From contig NZ_FNKU01000001.1 of the NCBI RefSeq assembly GCF_900100365.1, positions 2,728,001 to 2,792,000 on the forward strand: a stretch of 64,000 nt of DNA. The letters run 5' to 3'. The stretch is from Pseudomonas cannabina (GTDB taxonomy: Bacteria; Pseudomonadota; Gammaproteobacteria; Pseudomonadales; Pseudomonadaceae). The notes beneath the pieces are model-generated. The model did no database searches, had not been told where the DNA came from, and saw nothing but the letters and a program-made list of their open reading frames with translations. How positions within the stretch are numbered: the stretch's first letter is position 1; the number at the start of each line of letters is the position of its first letter. Below are positions 35,821-44,548 of the stretch, in pieces. Both the position numbers and the translations under genes were made by a program.

Positions 35821-35836
35821 AGCAACAACGGTGCCA
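35821..35836 (-). promoter_or_regulatory. Sigma-54 promoter of the fliE operon
   Basis: The minus strand reads TGGCACCGTTGTTGCT, matching TGGCAC-N5-TTGCT exactly. It lies 62 bp upstream of fliE. By analogy with P. aeruginosa class III genes it would be activated by FleR. Confidence 0.87.
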
Positions 35837-35890
35837 GCTAGATGGCGGCAATTAGCCATACCCGCTACAGATGTCATGTCGCCTGCCATG

Positions 35891-35927
35891 AAACGGCTCT
35901 GGACCGGGCCTGCGGTCCAGTCCGTTT
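35891..35927. terminator. Hairpin between fleR and fliE
   Basis: CTGGACCG (35899-35906) pairs with CGGTCCAG (35913-35920), and the stem extends outward as AAACGG with CCGTTT after a short bulge. A T-rich run follows on the plus strand but not on the minus strand. It probably closes the fleR transcript, which ends at 36000. Confidence 0.6.
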
Positions 35928-35999
35928 ATATTTTCGGGGTTTAGCGGTCAGGCAGAATATCCAGGTTCGCAGACGCTTGTCCGCGCGCCGTCTCGCGGG

Positions 36000-37406
36000 T
36001 CAGGTGGCGAACAGATAGCCTTCCACATCCATCCCGGCGTCGCGCATCTGGGCCAGTTTGTAGCGCAATGTACGCGGGCTGATACCCAACCTTTCGGCAG
36101 CCTCTTTGCGCCGCCCGCGCTCGGCGCGCAACGTATCGATGATCATCTGAAACTCCCGTCGCTTCAGATCATCGCCGAGTGCGCCGACGGACTCTGCACC
36201 GCCGGAAGGATCCGCGACCGATATGACAGGCAGTGCTGGCACCGCCGTTACCGTTGCCGCAGGCGCCACATTGGCGACCGCGCCGGCAAGGCAGAAATCC
36301 TGCGCCTGAATCACCCCGCCCTGCTGCAGAATCAACGCGCGCTGCACGGCGTTGTCCAGCTCGCGCACATTGCCAGGCCAGGCGTAGCTGATCAGACACT
36401 GCTGCGCCTCGGTAGATAAACGCACCGGCGCGTGCTTCATTTTATTGACGTGCTTGGCCAGCAAGCGCTCGGCCAGCGGCAGAATATCGGCAGTCCTTTG
36501 ACGCAAGGCCTGCCAAGCCAGCGGAAACACCGACAGGCGATAAAACAGATCCTCACGAAAGCGCCCCGCCGCCACTTCGCCCGCCAGATCGCGATTGGTG
36601 GTGGCCACGACACGTATGTCCAGAATGATCGGTTTGCGCGCGCCAACACGCTCGACCTCGCGCTCCTGCAACACGCGCAGCAGTTTGGCCTGAAGCGCCA
36701 TGGGCATTTCGGAGATTTCGTCGAGCAGAATCGTGCCGCCTTCAGCCTGCTCGAATTTGCCCGCCTGCGCCGCGATGGCGCCGGTAAACGAGCCCTTCTC
36801 ATGACCGAACAAGGTGGCTTCGAGCATGTTGTCCGGGATCGCCGCGCAATTGATCGCGATAAACGGTTTATCGGCGCGCGGTGAGTGCTGGTGAATGAAT
36901 CGCGCCAGCACTTCCTTGCCGGTCCCGGACTCGCCGGAGATCAGCACCGTGGAATCACTTTTTGCCACACGGCTGGCGAGGTTCAGCAACTGGATGCTGG
37001 CGGGCTCGACCGCAATTGGCCCATCGCTGTCCGCAGGCCCGAGACGGCCCAGCGCATGCCGGGCGACCAGTGCGATCAGCGCCTTGGGCTCAAAGGGCTT
37101 GACTAGATAATCCGCCGCCCCCTGACGCATCGCGTCCACCGCTCGCTCGACAGCACCGTGCGCGGTCATCAGCAACACCGGTAGCTGCGGGTGCCGACTG
37201 CGCAGCAGGCTCAACAACTGATGACCGTCCATGCCCGGCATGTTGACGTCACTGATCACCAGACTGAAAGGCTGCGCATCGGCCGCGACCAGCGCTTCTT
37301 CGGCAGAACCGACCGCCTGATAGCCGTAACCTGCCAGCTCAAGGGTTTCCCCCAGTGCTTCGCGCAGCGAACGGTCGTCCTCGACCAGCAACACCTTGAT
37401 CGACAT
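36000..37406 (-). CDS. fleR: Sigma-54 dependent response regulator FleR
   Basis: A 468-residue NtrC-type activator: receiver domain with phospho-acceptor D53 ([13 protein letters not shown]), AAA+ domain with Walker A GESGTGKE and the sigma-54 loop in HEKGSFTGA (GSFTGA in place of the usual GAFTGA), and a C-terminal Fis-type helix-turn-helix ([19 protein letters not shown]). It activates class III flagellar genes after phosphorylation by FleS. The start at 37406 fits homologues; an ATG directly before it overlaps the fleS stop. Confidence 0.95.
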   Translation of the reverse strand: MSIKVLLVEDDRSLREALGETLELAGYGYQAVGSAEEALVAADAQPFSLVISDVNMPGMDGHQLLSLLRSRHPQLPVLLMTAHGAVERAVDAMRQGAADYLVKPFEPKALIALVARHALGRLGPADSDGPIAVEPASIQLLNLASRVAKSDSTVLISGESGTGKEVLARFIHQHSPRADKPFIAINCAAIPDNMLEATLFGHEKGSFTGAIAAQAGKFEQAEGGTILLDEISEMPMALQAKLLRVLQEREVERVGARKPIILDIRVVATTNRDLAGEVAAGRFREDLFYRLSVFPLAWQALRQRTADILPLAERLLAKHVNKMKHAPVRLSTEAQQCLISYAWPGNVRELDNAVQRALILQQGGVIQAQDFCLAGAVANVAPAATVTAVPALPVISVADPSGGAESVGALGDDLKRREFQMIIDTLRAERGRRKEAAERLGISPRTLRYKLAQMRDAGMDVEGYLFAT

Positions 37407-38620
37407 CATTCGTTACCCAGAGGGCTGGCCGCCGGAATCAACGGCAAGCTGACAATCGCACAGGTGCCACGGCCGACCTGCGACAGATAATGCACACCGC
37501 CCTGATGCGCTCGCGACACGGCAGTGACAACTGCCAGACCCAGCCCGGTGCCGGTGGTCTTGGTGGTAAAAAAGGGTTCACCGATACGCGCCAGTGCGGC
37601 CTTGTCCATACCGCTGCCGTTATCGCTGAAGGCGATGCGCAGCGTATTGCCACGGCTGTAGGCATGAACTTTCAACAGGGTTCGACCGGCGCTGGCCTGG
37701 ACTGCGTTTTCAATCAGGTTGAGCAACGCGCCGACCAGCGTGTCGCGGTTGCACAGCAGCTCGCCGTCAATGCTGTCGCACTGCCAGCGCACGGCTACGC
37801 CTTGCAGATGGGTAGCGGCCGCGTTCTGCAATGCCTGGAACAGCGCGCCCGGCGCCATGCGGTCGGTCAGCGGCAGTTCGCCACGCGCGAACACCAGCAT
37901 GTCGCGCACCTGGTGCTCAAGCTCGTGCAAACGGTCCTTGAGCCGTCCGGCAAAGCGCTGCTGGGTTTCCACCGGTAATTCCTGCTCGGCCAGATGGCTG
38001 GCGTAAATCATGGCCGCCGACAGCGGTGTACGAATCTGATGCGCCAGAGAAGCGACCATCCGCCCCAGCGACGACAGGCGCTCGTGACGGGCCAGCTGTT
38101 CTTGCAGACGGCGGGTTTCAGTCAGGTCATTGAGCAGAACCAGTTGCCCAGGCTCGGCGTCCAGCGAACGAGTGGCAATGGACAGCCTGCGCCCGTCCTT
38201 CAATGAAACTTCATGCCCGTCGTCTTCACGCGGCGCGAAGCAGCGGTTGATGACATGGCGCCAGCGCATGCCCAGCAGCGGCTGCCCCAGCAGATCGATG
38301 GCCGCCGGGTTGGCCTCACGGACCACACCCATGCCGTCGATGACGATCACGCCGCCCGGCAACAGATCGAGCAGATTCTGCAGGCGATTGGCCAGACGCT
38401 CTTTTTCCGCCAGTTCCTGCAAGCGCTGAGCGCCGGCATAGGCCAATTCACCCTTGAGCTCGGTGACTCGCGCCTCCAGCACTCCGTAGGAGTCCGTGAG
38501 TTGCGCCGACATCTGGTTGAATAGCGAGAACGCCTGTTCAAGCCCCTGACGACTTTCCAGCTCCGGGGAATACGGAGCCTGAACAGCGGGGGCGGAAGTC
38601 AGTTGCGCGGCCTGGGACAT
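37406..38620 (-). CDS. fleS: Sensor histidine kinase FleS
   Basis: A 404-residue soluble kinase with no membrane segment. A coiled-coil N-terminus is followed by a PAS domain (~80-165) and a HisKA domain with the phospho-His at H194 (SLAHQIRTPLSAAMIYAS). The HATPase domain has N box (LNLIENAVQAS), DNGSGMD and GTGLGLAVV. It overlaps fleR by a base or two and is transcribed from its own sigma-54 site. Confidence 0.95.
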   Translation of the reverse strand: MSQAAQLTSAPAVQAPYSPELESRQGLEQAFSLFNQMSAQLTDSYGVLEARVTELKGELAYAGAQRLQELAEKERLANRLQNLLDLLPGGVIVIDGMGVVREANPAAIDLLGQPLLGMRWRHVINRCFAPREDDGHEVSLKDGRRLSIATRSLDAEPGQLVLLNDLTETRRLQEQLARHERLSSLGRMVASLAHQIRTPLSAAMIYASHLAEQELPVETQQRFAGRLKDRLHELEHQVRDMLVFARGELPLTDRMAPGALFQALQNAAATHLQGVAVRWQCDSIDGELLCNRDTLVGALLNLIENAVQASAGRTLLKVHAYSRGNTLRIAFSDNGSGMDKAALARIGEPFFTTKTTGTGLGLAVVTAVSRAHQGGVHYLSQVGRGTCAIVSLPLIPAASPLGNE

Positions 38621-38673
38621 AGTTCTGCTCTCTTGTGGCGGACCGTCAGTAAACGGTGTGTCACAAGAGACTT

Positions 38674-38689
38674 AGCAATCCTCGTGCCG
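38674..38689 (-). promoter_or_regulatory. Sigma-54 promoter of fleSR
   Basis: The minus strand reads CGGCACGAGGATTGCT, with GG-N10-GC spacing, 54 bp upstream of fleS. FleQ, encoded just beyond, is the expected activator. Confidence 0.82.
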
Positions 38690-38742
38690 AAAAAAAAACC
38701 CTGAAAATTCAGAGGCTTGATTTTTGGCACTGAAAACCGACG

Positions 38743-40218
38743 TCAATCCTCCGCCTGTTCGTCACCCTCACGACGGCTCATGCCGTACTTGCGCATCTTC
38801 TCCACCAGCGTGGTACGACGAATCCGCAGACGTTCGGCAGCGCGGGCGACAATGCCGTTGGCATCATCCAGCGCCTGCTGAATCAGGCCCTGCTCCAGAC
38901 CACCGAGGTAGTCCTTGAGGTCCAGCCCTTCTGGCGGCAGCAAGGCACCGGACGCGAAGTTCGGCGTGTGGTTGTTGATGGCCACACGCTCTTCGATGTC
39001 GCTGCGCAGGCTGTCGACCATCTGCTCGTCTTCATCATCGACGTAGCGAAACTTCTTCGGCAGCTCCGCCACACCGATCACGCCATACGGGTGCATGATC
39101 GCCATGCGCTCGACCAGGTTGGCAAGCTCACGAACGTTACCCGGCCAGGCATGCCGGCACAGCGACATGATCGCGGCCGAATTGAAACGGATCGAGCCGC
39201 GCTTTTCGTGCTCCATGCGCGAGATCAGTTCGTTCATCAGCAACGGGATGTCTTCGACCCGCTCACGCAGCGGAGCCATTTCAATCGGGAATACGTTGAG
39301 ACGGTAATAAAGGTCTTCGCGAAAACTGCCGATCTCGATCATGTTTTCGAGATTCTTGTGCGTCGCGGCAATGATTCGCACGTCGATGCTTTGGGTCTTG
39401 TTGCTGCCCACGCGCTCAAACGAGCGCTCCTGCAGCACGCGCAACAGTTTGACCTGCATCGGCAACGGCATATCGCCGATTTCATCGAGAAACAGCGTAC
39501 CGCCGTTGGCCAGTTCGAAACGCCCGGCACGGCTGGTGATGGCGCCGGTGAAGGCGCCTTTTTCATGGCCGAACAATTCGCTTTCAAGCAGCTCGGCCGG
39601 GATCGCACCGCAGTTCACCGGCACGAACGGCGCGTCGCGACGCTTGGAATGGTAGTGCAGGTTACGGGCAACCACTTCCTTGCCGGTCCCCGACTCGCCG
39701 AGAATCAGCACGCTGGCGTCGGTGTCGGCCACCTGCTGCATCATTTGCCGCACATGCTGAATCGCGCGACTGGTACCGACCAGGCTGCGAAACAGATTCG
39801 GCTCACGATGACGACCACGCTCGCGAGCCTGATCGTACATTTCACGATAGACCTGGGCACGGTGCAGGGAGTCGAGCAATTTGCTGTAGCTCGGCGGCAT
39901 TTCCAGTACGGAAAGCACACGCCGACGCAGATCCTCCGGCAGCTCGACCGCAGCATTTTCGCTCATCATCAACACAGGAAGGAACTCATCCCACGCTGCG
40001 ATGGTCTTAAGCAGCCCTTGCAGGGTGCCCGGTGCGCTGACGCTACCGACCAGTACGCACAGCACTTCCCGCGTGGAGGTCAGAGAGCCGACCACCTGCT
40101 GCCAGTCCTGGCTTGAGCAGGAAAGGTTTTCTTCGCCAAGAAAATTCAGGATGACCGCCAGATCCCGGCGGCGCTGGCTATCGTCATCGATTAGCAGAAT
40201 CTTGATTTCACGCCACAT
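38743..40218 (-). CDS. fleQ: Master flagellar transcription regulator FleQ
   Basis: A 491-residue sigma-54 activator with a degenerate N-terminal receiver-like domain (~1-125). The LFRS motif (142-145) that in P. aeruginosa FleQ takes part in c-di-GMP binding is present. The AAA+ core has Walker A GESGTGKE, intact GAFTGA and [11 protein letters not shown], and a Fis-type helix-turn-helix ends the protein ([20 protein letters not shown]). It switches on class II flagellar genes and, at high c-di-GMP, exopolysaccharide genes. The ATG at 40218 has AGGGAAG about 11 nt upstream; a MITE ends directly before that. Confidence 0.97.
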   Translation of the reverse strand: MWREIKILLIDDDSQRRRDLAVILNFLGEENLSCSSQDWQQVVGSLTSTREVLCVLVGSVSAPGTLQGLLKTIAAWDEFLPVLMMSENAAVELPEDLRRRVLSVLEMPPSYSKLLDSLHRAQVYREMYDQARERGRHREPNLFRSLVGTSRAIQHVRQMMQQVADTDASVLILGESGTGKEVVARNLHYHSKRRDAPFVPVNCGAIPAELLESELFGHEKGAFTGAITSRAGRFELANGGTLFLDEIGDMPLPMQVKLLRVLQERSFERVGSNKTQSIDVRIIAATHKNLENMIEIGSFREDLYYRLNVFPIEMAPLRERVEDIPLLMNELISRMEHEKRGSIRFNSAAIMSLCRHAWPGNVRELANLVERMAIMHPYGVIGVAELPKKFRYVDDEDEQMVDSLRSDIEERVAINNHTPNFASGALLPPEGLDLKDYLGGLEQGLIQQALDDANGIVARAAERLRIRRTTLVEKMRKYGMSRREGDEQAED

Positions 40219-40237
40219 GCAATAGCAACTTCCCTAG

Positions 40238-40336
40238 GGAGACGCTGATTTATTCTAAAACCCAGCTGTTGCCCCCAGATAAATCAAGGCCTCCAGAGCG
40301 TTGCAGGGACGAAAAATCGAATAAATCAGCGTCTCC
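40238..40336. mobile_element. IS5-type MITE in the fleQ leader
   Basis: A 99-bp element with perfect 18-bp terminal inverted repeats: GGAGACGCTGATTTATTC (40238-40255) and its complement (40319-40336). It is flanked on both sides by CTAG (40234-40237 and 40337-40340), the target-site duplication type (YTAR) typical of the IS5 subgroup. It has no coding capacity. With the CTAG repeats the pairing arms reach 22 bp. One end lies 15 bp from the fleQ start codon, and the predicted fleQ promoter is on the far side, so it lies inside the leader. Confidence 0.85.
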
Positions 40337-40406
40337 CTAGTCAACTCAATGCCCACCAATTGGGACAACTTGGCAATCTCAGCAGATATAAACCTTGAGA
40401 CGCCAG

Positions 40407-40435
40407 AAAATAGTAAACATCACTAGTTAAGTCAA
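40407..40435 (-). promoter_or_regulatory. Predicted sigma-70 promoter of fleQ
   Basis: The minus strand has TTGACT (40430-40435), a 17-bp spacer, then TATTTT (40407-40412). It is in the AT-rich fliT-fleQ gap and points at fleQ. Transcription from here would give a leader of about 180 nt that carries the whole MITE. fleQ is known to be sigma-70 driven in Pseudomonas. Confidence 0.55.
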
Positions 40436-40499
40436 AAAAACGGACACAGTCAAATTTATGGCGAAAATCTCGTCCAGCAATAAAAATGACAATTAAACA

Positions 40500-40796
40500 T
40501 TAACCGAAGAGATGGTATACCTTCGTCGCATTTTTGGCATTGTGGATTTTCGACATTTCATCGACAACGGCTTGACGCTCGCCGGTTGCAACATCGATTA
40601 ATTGTCTGTAAACGCCCAGCAGCTCTTCAAGGTTGCTGCGCAGTGCCGGTTCATCGGCAGGCGGCTCGCCCACCGCCGCGTCGACACACTCACGACAGGC
40701 CTGATCAAGCTTGCCGATCGCCTCCCAGTCGCGCTCGGCCAGTGCACCTACCAAGGCTTCACGGGTTTCTTCGATACGCTTGAGCGCAGCACTCAT
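40500..40796 (-). CDS. fliT: FliT-like flagellar protein
   Basis: A 98-residue helical protein located directly after fliS, the position of the small FliT/FleP-type gene in Pseudomonas (PA1096). It has two to three amphipathic helices and no signal or membrane segment. FliT-type proteins act as chaperones for the filament cap FliD. The assignment rests on position, size and helical character, since sequence similarity in this family is low. Confidence 0.75.
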   Translation of the reverse strand: MSAALKRIEETREALVGALAERDWEAIGKLDQACRECVDAAVGEPPADEPALRSNLEELLGVYRQLIDVATGERQAVVDEMSKIHNAKNATKVYHLFG

Positions 40797-40821
40797 TTTT
40801 ATTCTCCTCGAAAGCAGCAGG

Positions 40822-41211
40822 TTATTGCAGGGTACCGATCGCGTCCCAGCCTTCCTTGACAGTGATCAGCAAGCCTGCGACCTCATCAAGAATCTTCTGA
40901 TCGTTACGGGCACTGGCCTCGGCCAGGCGCGCCATCATGTAGTGATAGAGGCTGTCCTGCCTGACCAGGCTTTCGCTGGGCGTGCCCTCGAGGTTCAGCC
41001 CTTCGCGCAACCCGCCAACGATGCCGATGGCCTTGCTGATGAACACACCCTTGTTGGCGAAGTCGTTGCGCGCCATTGCGCCTTTAGCCTGAGCGATGCG
41101 GTCAAGGCCACCTTCCATCAGCATCTGCACCAGACGATGAGGGCTGGCTTCCGAAGCCTGAGCCTGGGCGCCGATTTTTTGATACTGCCGCAACGCTAAC
41201 ATCGGATTCAT
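40822..41211 (-). CDS. fliS: Flagellin export chaperone FliS
   Basis: A 129-residue four-helix chaperone that binds the C-terminal disordered part of flagellin before export. The N-terminal ALRQYQKIGAQAQASEASPHRLVQMLMEG is the family signature. The ATG at 41211 fits; six extra in-frame codons upstream are not needed. It follows fliD by about 120 bp that contain a terminator-like hairpin, so read-through or a separate promoter would be needed. Confidence 0.95.
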   Translation of the reverse strand: MNPMLALRQYQKIGAQAQASEASPHRLVQMLMEGGLDRIAQAKGAMARNDFANKGVFISKAIGIVGGLREGLNLEGTPSESLVRQDSLYHYMMARLAEASARNDQKILDEVAGLLITVKEGWDAIGTLQ

Positions 41212-41286
41212 AATGACCTCGAGACGCACTCAGAAAGTTTGATACTCAGGCTATCGACGTACAGCGCCTAAACTTTAGCCCAAAAG

Positions 41287-41315
41287 CAAGAACCCGACGC
41301 AGGGTCGGGTTCTTG
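41287..41315 (-). terminator. Rho-independent terminator after fliD
   Basis: CAAGAACCCGAC pairs with GTCGGGTTCTTG around a short GC-rich loop. On the minus strand the stem is followed by CTTTTGGG, a short T tract, 19 bp after the fliD stop. Confidence 0.8.
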
Positions 41316-41333
41316 GCACTTCGGTAAAAAGGC

Positions 41334-42815
41334 TTATGACGCGCTCTTTTGAGCGTTCATCGCCTCGAAGATCGACGTGATGCTACTGCTCGACGCTCTG
41401 AGCTGACCGACCAGCAGGTCCATCTTGTTGTACTTCGCCTTCAACACCTCAGTCAACGAGGTGATACGCAGTTCCAGCGCTTCCTGATCCTTGGCCAGCC
41501 TTGCATTCACCTTGTTCAGACTGGTCGTCTTGGTGGCCAGAATGCCATCGGCCTTGGTGTAGGGTTCGAGCGCTTTACTCATGCGTGCGATCAAACCGCC
41601 ATCCACCAGCGTGCCGTCAGCTTTTTTAGCGCCGGTGCCATTAAACAACGCCTGGATCTGCCCACCAAGCTTTTTGTCGACCAGTGCCGTGGTCAACTGA
41701 GCTGTATCCAGTGACAACTTGCCGTCAGCCTGTTGGGTCTTGATCCCCAACTGAGCGAGAGAGCCAAGACCGGAATTCGATGTGGCGGTAGCAATCTGGT
41801 CACGCACCGCTGCCAGCAAGCCACGCGGCGTCGCATCACCGGTCAGAGACGCAGGTGTAAAGGCACCGTTGGCAGCGACAGAGCCCTTGGTCAAAGAACC
41901 GACCAGCGTGACCAGAGTATTGTAGGAGTCGACGAAAGACTGCAGCGACGTCTTCAAGCCTTCGGTATTGGTGGCCACCGTGATAGTGGTGGTTGACGCA
42001 GCCGCTGTACTCGGCGCAATCAGATCAAATGAAAGACCGGAAATAGCGGTGCTTACTGTATTCGTCTTGCTGGTCAGGCTCAGACCATCAATAGAGAACA
42101 CGGCATCCTTCGCCACATCGATAATCGCTCCCGCACCAGGAATCGGATTACCACTTGCATCGGTCGCCGTACTGGTGTCCTTCATCAGCTTGGTGCCGTC
42201 AATGTTCAACGCTTCCTGGCCCGCTGCACCCTTGACCGATATATCACTGCCCGCGCCGGTAGTGGTCGAACTGAACACCAGCCTTGAGCCGTTGTTGTCA
42301 TTGATGATGTTGGCAGTAATACCTTTGCCCTGCAGCGACGAGTTGATCTGGTCGCGCACCTCTTGCAGGGTGGAAGCCTGACCAATCTCAACCTTTTGGG
42401 TAGTGCCATTCTGAGTGATTTCCAGAGTACCACTCGGAATGGCACTGGCTTGCGCCGAAGTAAGCGCAGCTGTGGAGACCTTCGAAGCAGAAGCCAGGTT
42501 GGTGACATTAATGGCATAGGTGCCATTGACGGCCGTGTTGCTCGCCGTGGCCTTGACCATTGCATCGTTGGATGACGTAGCGGCAAAACCCTGAAACGCA
42601 GGCGTGCTGCTACTGAGCGTATCCAGAGTCTTCTGGAACGCGGCAAGTGCGGACGTCAGCTGGCTAACGCCTGACAGCGACGCTTTGGTAGCAGATGTCT
42701 GCTGGTCGATCTGGGTCTGTTTCGGCGCTCTTTCAGCCGCCACCAGCCCTTCGACAATTGCAGTGATTTGCAGACCTGACCCCAGGCCTGTGGTAGGTAC
42801 AATCGGACTTGCCAT
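41334..42815 (-). CDS. fliD: Flagellar filament cap protein FliD
   Basis: A 493-residue hook-associated protein 2. The N-terminus MASPIVPTTGLGSGLQITAIVEGLV is typical, followed by Ala/Thr/Ser-rich domains, and the C-terminal coiled coil (~410-485) ends in RASSSSITSIFEAMNAQKSAS. It caps the filament and folds flagellin monomers at the tip. It follows flaG by about 80 bp. Confidence 0.95.
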   Translation of the reverse strand: MASPIVPTTGLGSGLQITAIVEGLVAAERAPKQTQIDQQTSATKASLSGVSQLTSALAAFQKTLDTLSSSTPAFQGFAATSSNDAMVKATASNTAVNGTYAINVTNLASASKVSTAALTSAQASAIPSGTLEITQNGTTQKVEIGQASTLQEVRDQINSSLQGKGITANIINDNNGSRLVFSSTTTGAGSDISVKGAAGQEALNIDGTKLMKDTSTATDASGNPIPGAGAIIDVAKDAVFSIDGLSLTSKTNTVSTAISGLSFDLIAPSTAAASTTTITVATNTEGLKTSLQSFVDSYNTLVTLVGSLTKGSVAANGAFTPASLTGDATPRGLLAAVRDQIATATSNSGLGSLAQLGIKTQQADGKLSLDTAQLTTALVDKKLGGQIQALFNGTGAKKADGTLVDGGLIARMSKALEPYTKADGILATKTTSLNKVNARLAKDQEALELRITSLTEVLKAKYNKMDLLVGQLRASSSSITSIFEAMNAQKSAS

Positions 42816-42898
42816 GGTGCTTCTCCCTTCAAAAATGTCGCGGGCCGTACTGCCTTTTCAAGAGGCTCGTAACCCGACAACAAATACCGTACCGGCGA

Positions 42899-43297
42899 TC
42901 AGGCCTTGGCGCGGAACAACAAACTGTTCGCATCACTCAGGCTATCGGCCAGTTTCAGGATTTCTGCATTGGGAATCTGTCTGACTACTTCACCGGAGTC
43001 GCTTGCAATCACCTTGACGATCACTTTGCCAGAGTCTTCGTCGATCGAAAACTCAAGATTACGATTCACCGTATGAAAGAATTTCTGGATATCCTCGGCG
43101 GCCGCCTTGACCTTGGCGTCGTCTGGAGAACCTTCTTTATCCTTAGGCAGATCAGAACCTTTACTTTCGGCCGTGGCAGCAACACGCTCTACGGGCCTGG
43201 CATCGGCAGGCTTATCGACCGACGGGTCGGCCACAGCAGCCTGACTTGCCGGTTGAACGGCCGGATAAGACAAGGTCAATTTCACACTCATATCCAT
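42899..43297 (-). CDS. flaG: FlaG-family protein
   Basis: A 132-residue protein. The N-terminal half is variable, and the C-terminal half is the FlaG domain (AEDIQKFFHTVNRNLEFSIDEDSGKVIVKVI). It is encoded between fliC and fliD as in most Pseudomonas, where FlaG limits filament length. The ATG at 43297 has AGAGGTG upstream; three earlier in-frame codons, including two Met, are alternatives. Confidence 0.93.
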   Translation of the reverse strand: MDMSVKLTLSYPAVQPASQAAVADPSVDKPADARPVERVAATAESKGSDLPKDKEGSPDDAKVKAAAEDIQKFFHTVNRNLEFSIDEDSGKVIVKVIASDSGEVVRQIPNAEILKLADSLSDANSLLFRAKA

Positions 43298-43316
43298 GAC
43301 CATCACCTCTGAAAGT

Positions 43317-43353
43317 AAAAAAGCGAGAGAGCACTGTTAAGCACTCCCCCGCT
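43317..43353 (-). terminator. Rho-independent terminator after fliC
   Basis: On the minus strand AGCGGGGGAGTGC pairs with GTGCTCTCTCGCT around a TTAACA loop (some G-T pairs), followed by a run of T. It lies about 17 bp after the fliC stop and would limit read-through into flaG. Confidence 0.8.
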
Positions 43354-43369
43354 AAAACTCATGCCGATA

Positions 43370-44218
43370 TTACTGAAGCAGTTTCAGTACAGCGGATGGC
43401 AGCTGGTTAGCCTGCGCCAGAACAGAGGTGGAAGCCTGTTGCAGAGTCTGTTGCTTGGTCAACTGTGCAGTTTCAGCAGCGAAGTCGGTATCTTCGATAC
43501 GGCTCAGTGCCTGACTGGCGTTGGCGTTGATGTTCTGCAGGTTGGAGATGGTGCTGGTCAGACGGTTTTGTACAGCACCCAGATCGGAACGGGTGTTGTT
43601 GATGGTCGACAGAGCCGAGTCGATTGCAGCGATCGCGGCGGAGAAGTTGGTCTCTGCAGCAGCACTGTTGGAACCGACGATGGTGATTGCCGAACCGACA
43701 CCCATGGTGTTTGCGTCAAAGCTGGCGCTCAGAGTGACCGAAATCTGGTTCGAAGCGCCGGAGTCTGCACCCACCTGGAAAGTCATGGTGCTGGCCGAAC
43801 CGTCGAGCAGGTTCTTGCCGTTCAGGTTAGTACTTTGAGCGATACGGGTCAGTTCCAGACTCATCTGCGCGAATTCTTTGTTCAGCGCATCACGACCTTC
43901 TGAACTGTTACTGTCGTTTCGCGATTGAACAGCCAGTTCACGCATACGCTGCAGAATGCTGACCGACTCTTGCAGTGCACCTTCAGTGGTCTGCACGATC
44001 GAGATGCCGTCGTTGGCGTTTTTCATTGCCACTGTCTGGCCGCGGATCTGCGAAGTGATCTTGGTTTGCGTTACGCTACCACCAGCATCATCCGAGGCGG
44101 TGTTGATTTTCTTACCGGTGGACAGACGCTCCATCGATTTCGACAGTGCGTCAGAAGCGCGGCCCAGGTTCTTCTGGACGTTCAACGATGTTACGTTGGT
44201 GTTTACTGTTAAAGCCAT
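43370..44218 (-). CDS. fliC: Flagellin FliC with divergent flg22 region
   Basis: A 282-residue flagellin. The D0/D1 ends are conserved (MALTVNTNVTSLNVQKNLGR; TSVLAQANQLPSAVLKLLQ) and the short central domain is of P. syringae type. Serines 143, 164, 176, 183, 193 and 201, the reported glycosylation sites in P. syringae, are all present. The plant-immune epitope flg22 (residues 30-51) is strongly changed: after conserved INxAxDDA it reads GGSVTQ where P. syringae normally has AGLQIA, and SDDA replaces KDDA. The flgII-28 epitope (84-111) has four changes. It is driven by a sigma-28 promoter. Confidence 0.97.
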   Translation of the reverse strand: MALTVNTNVTSLNVQKNLGRASDALSKSMERLSTGKKINTASDDAGGSVTQTKITSQIRGQTVAMKNANDGISIVQTTEGALQESVSILQRMRELAVQSRNDSNSSEGRDALNKEFAQMSLELTRIAQSTNLNGKNLLDGSASTMTFQVGADSGASNQISVTLSASFDANTMGVGSAITIVGSNSAAAETNFSAAIAAIDSALSTINNTRSDLGAVQNRLTSTISNLQNINANASQALSRIEDTDFAAETAQLTKQQTLQQASTSVLAQANQLPSAVLKLLQ

Positions 44219-44300
44219 GATGAATTCCTCGGTGGTTTGGTACTACGTGGCTTCCGGCCCCTGCAAGCTGCCGGGTGTGCCTAGAGAACCTTCGTAATAG

Positions 44301-44327
44301 TTATCGTCGCAATAGCAGGTTGCTTGA
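44301..44327 (-). promoter_or_regulatory. Sigma-28 (FliA) promoter of fliC
   Basis: On the minus strand TCAAG (44323-44327) is followed after 14 bases by GACGATAA (44301-44308), close to the Pseudomonas FliA consensus TCAAG-N14-GCCGATAA. It lies about 83 bp upstream of the fliC start. Confidence 0.85.
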
Positions 44328-44498
44328 GTGTTTTTTTTTAATATTTTGCCATCACACTGCCACCCCTTATAAAACAAGGGCTTGGCGCATAAGCACACGC
44401 CTGGAAAGCGAGAAATTCATCAATACTAAGAAGGGAGGACAAGCAGGGTCGTCAGGGACCAAAGTTCAAACTGTGACGTGGTTCACTCTTTAATATAA

Positions 44499-44532
44499 AA
44501 GCGCCTGAGGAATAATCCGCAGGCGCTTTTTT
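44499..44532. terminator. Bidirectional terminator between the FabH-like gene and fliC
   Basis: AAGCGCCTG pairs perfectly with CAGGCGCTT around a 12-base loop. T runs follow on both strands (TTTTTT on plus, TTTT on minus). It lies 17 bp after the stop of the FabH-like gene and insulates the glycosylation genes from fliC. Confidence 0.88.
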
Positions 44533-44548
44533 GTGGGGCTTTGTCGAC

